From Streptomyces sp. NRRL WC-3549 (GTDB lineage Bacteria; Actinomycetota; Actinomycetes; Streptomycetales; Streptomycetaceae), in assembly GCF_000721935.1 (NCBI RefSeq), contig NZ_KL585386.1:148395-157482 (forward strand): a DNA stretch of 9,088 nt, read 5' to 3'. Shown here one piece after another: positions 1-7,500 of this stretch (the stretch's first letter is position 1; the number at the start of each line of letters is the position of its first letter). A model generated the notes under the pieces. That model worked only from the letters and a program-made list of their open reading frames with translations, had not been told where the DNA came from and ran no database searches. Both the position numbers and the translations under genes were made by a program.

Positions 1-16
1 CTCCCGGGCAGCGGGC

Positions 17-1490
17 TCAGCCCGGCTTCGCCGCCCGGGTCCTGGGCAGTCTCGTGGCCCCGGCGGCGGCGAACAGGCAGAAGCCGAGCACCCACCAGAA
101 GGTGTCGGCGAACGCCGATGAGACTTCCGGGCCGCGTGCGGACAGCCGGCCCTCGAGGACCACGGCCAGGGCTGCCGTACCCACCGAACCGCCCACGGTG
201 TTCAGCAGGTTGAGCGCCCCGGCGGCGCGCGGGAGCTGCTCGGGCTCGATGCGGCTGTAGACGATGTTCATCACGGGCGCGCCGACCATCGCCATCCCGA
301 GGCCGCGCAGCACGAGCGACACGGCGATCACGGCGTCCGGGACGCCGTGGCCGAGCTGGGTGAAGGGCACGGTGCCCGCGACGATGAGCACGATCCCACT
401 CACCACGAGGGTCCTCGGGGCGACCTTGTCGATGGTCCGGTTGACCAGCACCGACCCCGCTGCCGCGCCCAGCCCCTGGGGGGCGAGCAGCAGCCCGGCC
501 TGCCACGCCGTCAGGCCGCGGCCGGTCTGGAAGTACAACGGCAGCAGGAACGTCGTGCCGAACACCGAGGCGCCCAGGACCACCAGCGCGAGAGCGGCGG
601 CTCCGAAGGGCGGCCGGGCGAACAGCCGGGGGTCGACCAGCGGTGTGGCGCGGGTACGCAGTCCGTGCACGGTGAAGCCCGCCAGCATCACGACGCCGGC
701 CGTCACGCCGGCCGCGGCCGGGAGGGTGCGGCCGTGGGCCACTTCGGTCAGCCCGTACACCAGCACGGCCAGGCCCGGCGAGAGCAGCACGGCACCCCGC
801 AGGTCGAACGCCGTCCGCCGCGTCGACGGCGGGACGCGTCGACGGCGGGACGGCGGGGACGTGGCGGAGGGCCAGCAGCGCGGCGACCGCCCCGATCGGC
901 AGGTTGACCAGGAACAGCCACGGCCACGGCGCCACGCTGAGGATGGAACCGCCGGCCAGCGGACCGAGCACCGGGGACAGCAGCGGGACGACCGCGACGA
1001 CACTGATCACCCGCCCGGTGCGGTGCGGGCCCGCGACGCGGGCGAGCAGGGCCTGCCCGGTCGCCGGCAGCAGTCCCCCGCCGAGGCCCTGGAGCACCCG
1101 GAACACGATCAGGCTGGTCACGGACCAGGCCAGCGCGCACAGGACCGAACCGAGCAGGAACACGCCCACGGCAGTGAGCCACGTCCGCCTGCCGCCGAAC
1201 CGGCCGGCCAGCCAGCCGGACGCGGGTACGGCGGCGACGACGGCCAGCAGGTAGGCGGTGGTGACCCACTGGATCTCCGCGACCGACGCGCCGAACTCCT
1301 CGGTCAGGGCGTCGATGCCGACGCTGACGATGGTGGCGTCCAGCGAGGCCATGAAGGTGCCGAGCACCAGGACGAACGCGACCCGCAGCAGCTGCCGGTC
1401 CACCTGGCGGCCGGGGGGCGCGGCCTCCCCCGCCACCGGTCCCCCGGTGGGGGCGCTGTTCTCCGGTTCCCCGGCGGTGTCCGCGCTCAT
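17..1490 (-). pseudogene. DHA2-type MFS exporter (14-helix drug:proton antiporter family), frameshifted by a 16-bp duplication
   Basis: Predicted proton-driven exporter in the cytoplasmic membrane, probably for the NRPS product or self-resistance. From the ATG at 1490 the frame reads a roughly 35-residue polar tail, then helix 1 with LDATIVSVGIDAL, motif A as GWLAGRFGGRR (Gly where Asp is usual), motif B FRVLQGLGGGLLPATG, antiporter motif C VPLLSPVLGPLAGG, and WLFLVNLPIG. About 219 residues are native. The rest of the family sequence, from RTAFDLRGAVLLSPG to the TGA at 19-17, lies in another frame. Dropping one copy of the 16-bp repeat at 821-852 joins them exactly, giving 485 residues, a normal DHA2 length. 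As written, translation continues out of frame past the left edge without a stop. The family call is strong; real inactivation versus sequence error is open. Confidence 0.9.
821..852. repeat. Perfect 16-bp tandem duplication inside the exporter gene
   Basis: The unit CGTCGACGGCGGGACG occurs at 821-836 and again, identically, at 837-852. Sixteen is not a multiple of three, so the extra copy changes the reading frame of the exporter. With one copy the protein reads RHVPAVPPSTRRTAFDLRG across the site; with two it reads RHVPAVPPSTRPAVDAADG and loses family similarity. The site encodes the loop after the sixth membrane helix. Confidence 0.97.
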
Positions 1491-1505
1491 CGGTCCTCCA
1501 GGAGG
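1487..1505 (-). promoter_or_regulatory. Translational coupling site: ribosome binding site and ATGA overlap
   Basis: The NRPS stop TGA (1489-1487) overlaps the exporter start ATG (1490-1488) as ATGA. A Shine-Dalgarno-like GGAGGA (1499-1494 on the minus strand) lies three bases upstream of the ATG, inside the last NRPS codons. This supports 1490 as the exporter start and indicates that it is translated by ribosomes finishing the NRPS. No separate promoter is seen. Confidence 0.85.
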
Positions 1506-4500
1506 TCGAGCACGTCGGCGTCGAGGTGCTTGTCCAGGGTGCGGAGCAGGTCGAGCAGTTCCCCGGCGAGCCCGTCGACGTCCACCCCGGCTCGGTGGGC
1601 GAGCACACCGGTCCAGCCGTCGCCGTCCGGCATGACCGTCAGGGTCACCGGGTGGTGCGTGGCCTCGCGGAAGCGGGTTCCCAGGACCGTGAGGCCGGGG
1701 GCGGGCTCGCGGAGGCGGTCCGGGTCGACCGGGTAGTTCTCGAACACCACCAGGCTGTCGAAGAGCCTGCTCCGGCCGGTCAGCCGTTCCAGGTCGGACA
1801 GGGCGACGTGCTGGTGCTCCACCAGTCCCCGCTGCCGGGCCTGGAGAGCGGTGAGCGCGTCGGCGAAGGTGCCGTCGAGCCGGGCCCGTACGGGGACGGT
1901 GTTGGCCAGCAGCCCGATGATCTCCTCGACGCCCTCCAGCTCCGGGGGACGGCAGGCGACCATGGCTCCGAAGCAGACGTCCGTGCGTCCCGAGCGCCGG
2001 GCGAGCAGGACCGCCCACGCGCCCTGCACCAGCGTGTTCCGGGTCAGGCCGCGCGCCGCGGCCAGCCGGCCGAGCTCGGCGACCAGGGGCGCGTCGAACG
2101 CGATGATCTCGGGTTCCAGCCAGGCCGGTCCGGGTGTGCCGCCGCCCAGGTGGTCGCCTTCGGGCAGTCCGTCCAGCTCGGCCGCCCAGGCGGCGAGGTC
2201 GGGCTCGTGGTCGGCGCACCAGCGCAGGTAGTCGGCGAACGGCACCGGGGCCGGCAGGTCCGGGGCCTCTTGGCGGGTCCTGGCCGTGTAGAGGGCGAAC
2301 AGTTCGGTGAGGATGCGCGGGGCCGACCATCCGTCGGAGAGCACGTGGTGCGTGGTCAGGACGAGATCGGCGCGCTCGGGGCCGCGCCGGATCACGGTCA
2401 GGCGGACCAGCGGGCCCGCCGCGAGGTCGAAGGGCTCGGCCAGATCGGCCGCCAGGACCTCCTCGGCCGGCCCGTCGTCGACCCGGAAGTCCGGCCGGGG
2501 GGACGTGGGGATCACCCCCAGGGAGGCGGGGAACACGGCACCCAGGTTCGGGTGACGGGCCAGCAGGTCGTCGCCGGCGGCGCGCAGGGCGTCGACGTCG
2601 AGCGGACCGGCCAGGGTGAACGCCGACTGCACGGTGTACGGGTCGGGGCGCTCGGTGCGTGAGTGCCGCAGCATCACCTCCTGCAAGGGGGTGAGCGGCT
2701 GCACCTCGGCGACCTGGCGGCCGGGGCCGAGCGCACTGATCTCGGGTGCGGCGGCGGTGGACAGGAGCGCGGTCCGCAGATGCCCGGCGAGGTCCTCGAT
2801 CTCGGCGGCCGTGTACAGGGCGGACGGCCAGGTGACGCGGACCCCGAGCGCGTCGTCGCGTACCAGGGCGTTGACCATCAGACCGTACGGCAGCGGCATC
2901 GCGTCGGAGCCGCCCGATCCGAGCGGGTCGGCGTCCGGGGGCGCCTGCCACGGGGTCTCCTCGGCCGGGGCCCCGGGGTACTGGCCGAGGTAGTTCCAGG
3001 CGATCTCCGGTTGCACCGGCTCCAGCAGGCCGGCCGTGGTGAGGATGCCGTGTCCGAGACCGTCGCCCTGGGCGCGCAGCCGCTCCCTGACCTCCCGTAC
3101 GTCCTCGTCCGGGTCGAGCAGCACGGGGTGGACGGCGGTGAACCAGCCGACGGTCTGGGACAGGTCGACCTCGCGGGGGCGGCCGTGGCTCTCCAGCGCG
3201 ACCAGGAGCCGGGGCACCGCGCGCCAGTCCCGTACCGCACGGGCGAGCGCCGTCAGCAGCACGGCGTCCGGCGTGGTGCGGTAGGCGGCGGGCAGGGTCG
3301 TGACGAGGGCGTGGGTCGTCTCCGCGTCGAGCCGGAACTCGTGGTGCTGCGCGGTGGCCACGGTGTCCCGGGCGGGGTCGAGCGGGCGGCCGAGTGCCGG
3401 GGCGGCCGTCATCCGCCGCCAGTGCGGCAGTTCGGCGCTCCGGTCGGCGTCGCGCAGCGTACGCGCCCAGCCGAGGAAGGACTGGCCGTGCCGGGCCGGC
3501 ACCCCGCCCGCGTGGGCGTGCTCCACGTCGTCCAGCAGGACGCGCCAGGACACCCCGTCGACGACCAGGTGGTGGGCGATCAGGACGAGCCGGCCGGGAC
3601 GGTCCGGCCCGGCGTCCACCCATACCGCGCGCAGCAGCGGGCCGGTGCGCGGGTCCATCGATGCCCGGGCCGCCGCGGTCGCGGAGTCGGCCGCGGCCCG
3701 CAGTCCGTCTCCGGCCGCCCGGACGCGGGTCAGTACGTCGGCTCCGGTGACCGCGCCGGCCGGCGGGATGCGCAGCACGTCGCCGTCGAGGTGGGCCCGC
3801 AGCACGTCGTGACGGGTCAGCACCGCGTCGAGCACGGACCGCCAGGACGCCTCGTCGCCCCCCGGCGGCACACAGATCTCCACCCACTGGCAGAAGCCGT
3901 CCGCGGCGGCCCCCGCGCGGCGCAGCAGGTCCCGCATGACCGGGGTCAGCGGGGCGTCGCCGACCGCGGGCGCCTCGCCGCCGTCGAGGTCCCGGGCGCG
4001 GGCCGCGATCCCGGCGACCGTCTCTCCTTCGAACACGTCGCGCGCGGTCAGCCCGAGCCCCTGGCGCCGGGCCCGCGAGACGACCTGCAGCGAGACGATG
4101 CTGTCCCCGCCGACGGCGAAGAAGTCGTCGTCGAGGCCGATGTCGTCGGTGCCCAGGATGGAACGGAACACGCCGAGCAGGACCGCTTCGGCCTCGGTGG
4201 CCGGTTCGCGGCGGGTGGTGAGCGCGGTCTCCGGGGCGGGCAGTGCGGCGGTGTCGAGCTTGCCGCCGGGGCTCAGGGGCAGCCGGTCGATCGGCACGAG
4301 TGCCGTCGGCACCATGTGGTCGGGGAGCGCGCCGGCCAGGAACGCGCGCAACTGTGCGGTGTCCAGGTCGGCGTCGTCAGTCGGGATGACGTAGCCGACG
4401 AGCCTGCCCTCCCGCACGACCACGGCGCAGGCCCGCACGTCGGGGTGGCTGGTCAAGGTGGTCTCGATCTCGCCCAGTTCGACGCGGAAGCCGCGGATCT

Positions 4501-7500
4501 TGACCTGGTGGTCGGCGCGTCCGAGGAAGACCAGCTGTCCGTCGGGCCGCCATCGCACGAGGTCTCCCGTGCGGTAGAGCCGCTCCCCCGGCAGGCCGAA
4601 CGGGTCGGCCACGAAGGTCGCGGCGGTGAGGCCGGGGCGGCCGAGGTAGCCGCGGGCCAGGCTGGGGCCGCCGAGGTACAGCTCGCCCGTCACCCCGGTG
4701 CCGACCGGCTGGAGGCCGCCGTCCAGGACGTAGGCGCGGACGCCGGGGTCGGGGCGGCCGATGGGCAGCGGGCCGGCGTCGTCCGGGTCGTAGCGCCACA
4801 GGGTGGAGTTGATGGTGACCTCGGTCGGCCCGTAGGCGTTGAAGAGCGCCCTGCGGCCCCGTCCCCAGCGTCGCGCCAGTTCCGGGTCGAGGCGTTCGGC
4901 GCCGACGACGAAGAAGACGTCCGGGTCGACGGTGCGGTCGTCCGGCATCGCGGCCAGGAACGAGGGCAGCAGGTTCACCCCGGTCACCCGGTGTTCGGCG
5001 ATGTAGTCGAGGAGTTCGTCGCCGGGGACGCGTACCTCCTCCGGGGCGATCACGGACGTACCGCCGGAGAGCAGCGGCACCATGGTCTGCCAGAACGCGA
5101 CGTCGAAGCTGGTCGACGCGAAGTGCAGGTAGCGGTCGTGCTCGGTGACGCCGACGACCTCCTCCTGGAGGGCGATCAGGTCGGGCACGCCCCGGTGGGT
5201 CACGCCGACGCCCTTGGGCCGCCCGGTGGTGCCGGAGGTGTAGATGACGTAGGCGAGCGCGTCGTCGGTCAGCCGGGAGCGCGCCTCGGCCGGGTCGGTG
5301 TCCGGCATCGGGGCGAGGGTGGCGGGGTCGTCCAGGCGCAGGACGGGTACGTCGCGGTCGACGGGCAGTTCGGCGCCGGTCGTCACGGCGGCGGCCGGGG
5401 CGATGTCGTCGAACATGAAGGCAAGCCGCTCCCGCGGGTAGCTCGCGTCCATCGGGACGTACACGGCGCCGGCCTTGGCCACGCCGAACAGGGCCACGGT
5501 CAACTCGACGTCGCGGCCGAGCAGGACCGCGACCGGGTCCTGGGGCCGGACGCCCCGCGCGATCAGCGCGTGGGCGACCCGGTTGGCCCGCCGGTCCAGC
5601 TCGGCGTAGCTGAGGCTGCGGTCGCGGCAGACCAGGGCCTCGGCGTCGGGCTTGCGGCGGACCCAGGCGGCGAACTCATCCAGCCAGTGGCCGCGGGCCT
5701 TGGCGGCGACGTTCCGGGTGCCGGTGCGCAGCACCCGCTCCCGCTCGTCGGGACCGAGCGCGGGCAGCCGGACCGCCGGACGGGCCGGGTCGTCGACGAG
5801 CTCCCGCAGGAGGTTGTGCAGCCAGCGCCCGTAGTCGCGGACGGTCGCCTCGGTGAAGGCGTGCGGCTGGTAGCCGAGGCCGATGGTGATCTCGTCGTCG
5901 GGGATCACGATGACGGTCAGCGCGTAGTGCGTGGCGTCGGTGATGTCCACACCGGTCAGGTCGAGTCCGGGGGCGAGCGGGGTGCGCCTGCGGCTGGACA
6001 GCGGGAAGTTCTCCATCACCAGCATGGTGTCGAAGAGTTCGCCGATGCCCGTCACCCGCTGGATCTCGGGCAGTCCGACGTGGTGGTGGTCGGCCAGGGC
6101 GACGCTCTCGGCGTGCACCTGGGCCATGAGTTCACGGGCCGTCGTGTCCCGGCTGTGCCGGACGCGTACGGGGATGGTGGTGCCGAGCTGACCGATCATC
6201 GCCTCCACCCCGTCGACCTCCGCGGGTCGTCCGGAGACCGGGCCGCCGAACACGACGTCGAGGCGTCCGGTGAGCCTGCCCAGCAGCAGGCCGTACGCCG
6301 TCTGGAGCACCGTGGTCAGGGTGACGCCCTCCTCTCGGGCGAACGCGCGCAGCCGGTCGCTGAACTCGCGTCCCAGCGCGACGGTTTCGCGGCGCGGCCG
6401 TTCGACGGCGGCCTGGGCGCTCGCGGGGGCCAGCCGGGTCGCCTCGTCCAGGCCCGCGAGGGCGTCGCGCCACGCGGCGAGCGACGCCTCCTTGTCCCGG
6501 CCCGCGAGCCACCGGTAGTACTCCGACAGCGGTGGGGCGGCGGGCGCGGCGGGGCCGCCGCCCAGTTCGGCGTAGATCGCGAGCAGGGTACGGCCGACGA
6601 GGGGCATCGACCAGCCGTCGAGCAGGGCGTGGTGGTTGGTGATCACGAGCTTGTGCTCGGCGGGCCCGACCCGGGAGAGCAGGAAGCGGATCAACGGTGG
6701 CCGGCCCGGGTCGAAGGGGCGCTCCAGTTCGGCGCGGGCCGCTTCGGCGAAGTCGTCGTCCACCCGCCAGTCCAGGGCGACGCCGGCGGGGATGACCTGC
6801 ACCACGTCGTCGCCCGCCGTCCCCAGGTACACGCGCAGGGCGGGGTGGCGGCGCAGCAGTTCGCGTGCGGCCTCGGCCATCCGGTCCGGGTCCAGATCGC
6901 CGGTGAGGGTGGTCACGGCCTGGACGACGTAGACGTCCGTCTCGTCGGTGTCGCGGACCAGGGTGTGGAAGGAGAGCCCGACCTGGAGCGGGGTGGCGGG
7001 CAGGACGTCGGCGATGCGGCCGGTGCGTTCGAGGGCGTCGATGGCGTCCTGGTCGAGGCCGACCAGCGGGAGGTCGGACGGGGTGAGGCCGCCGTCGGTG
7101 CGGGAGGCGTGCTCGGCCAGCGCCTCCAACGCGGTGTTCCACGCCTCCTGCAGGGCCGCCACGGCGTCGGTGGTGAGCACCCGCGTCGCGGCGGTCCACT
7201 CGACGGCGAGCCGGGGCGCGCCCTCCTCGTGGACGAAGCAGTTGAGGGCGAGCACCTGCTCCAGGGCCTTGGCGTCGGGCTCCGTCACCGCGAAGGCGTC
7301 GCGCTCGGGCAGCCGCCATCCGGTGGCGGTCAGCGGGGCGAACCGGCCGAGGTAGTTGAGCAGCACGTCCGGCGGCGGCGTGGCCGAGAGTCCGGGACCG
7401 GTCTCCGGGTCGAGGTGGCGCAGGACGCCGTATCCGACGCCGCCGTCGGGGACGCCGCGCCGGGCCTCCTTGGCGGCGCGCAGCATCCGTCCGACGTCGT

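Noticed and set aside
9..30. Short inverted repeat around the exporter stop (CGGGC-TCA-GCCCG), considered as a terminator
   Set aside because: The stem is only five pairs, overlaps the stop codon and is not followed by a T-run; such pairings are common by chance at this GC content.
1495..1505. Palindrome CCTCC-A-GGAGG over the exporter ribosome binding site, considered as a regulatory hairpin
   Set aside because: A one-base loop cannot form a stable hairpin, and the codons are explained by the NRPS C-terminus.
748..1608. Minus-strand frame of 286 codons spanning the NRPS-exporter junction
   Set aside because: It is in neither the NRPS frame nor either exporter frame, and its product is Arg/Pro/Gly-rich.
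264..1736. Long open frame on the plus strand (490 codons) opposite the exporter and the NRPS end
   Set aside because: Its translation is low-complexity Arg/Pro/Ala/Gly-rich and has no recognisable domain; it is an antisense shadow of GC-rich coding sequence.
1526..2662. Plus-strand open frame of 378 codons opposite the terminal C domain
   Set aside because: It mirrors the C-domain codons and shows no domain of its own.
4235..5731. Assigning serine as the A2 substrate from the DVW start of the pocket
   Set aside because: Only the first three positions agree; the remaining pocket residues differ from serine codes.
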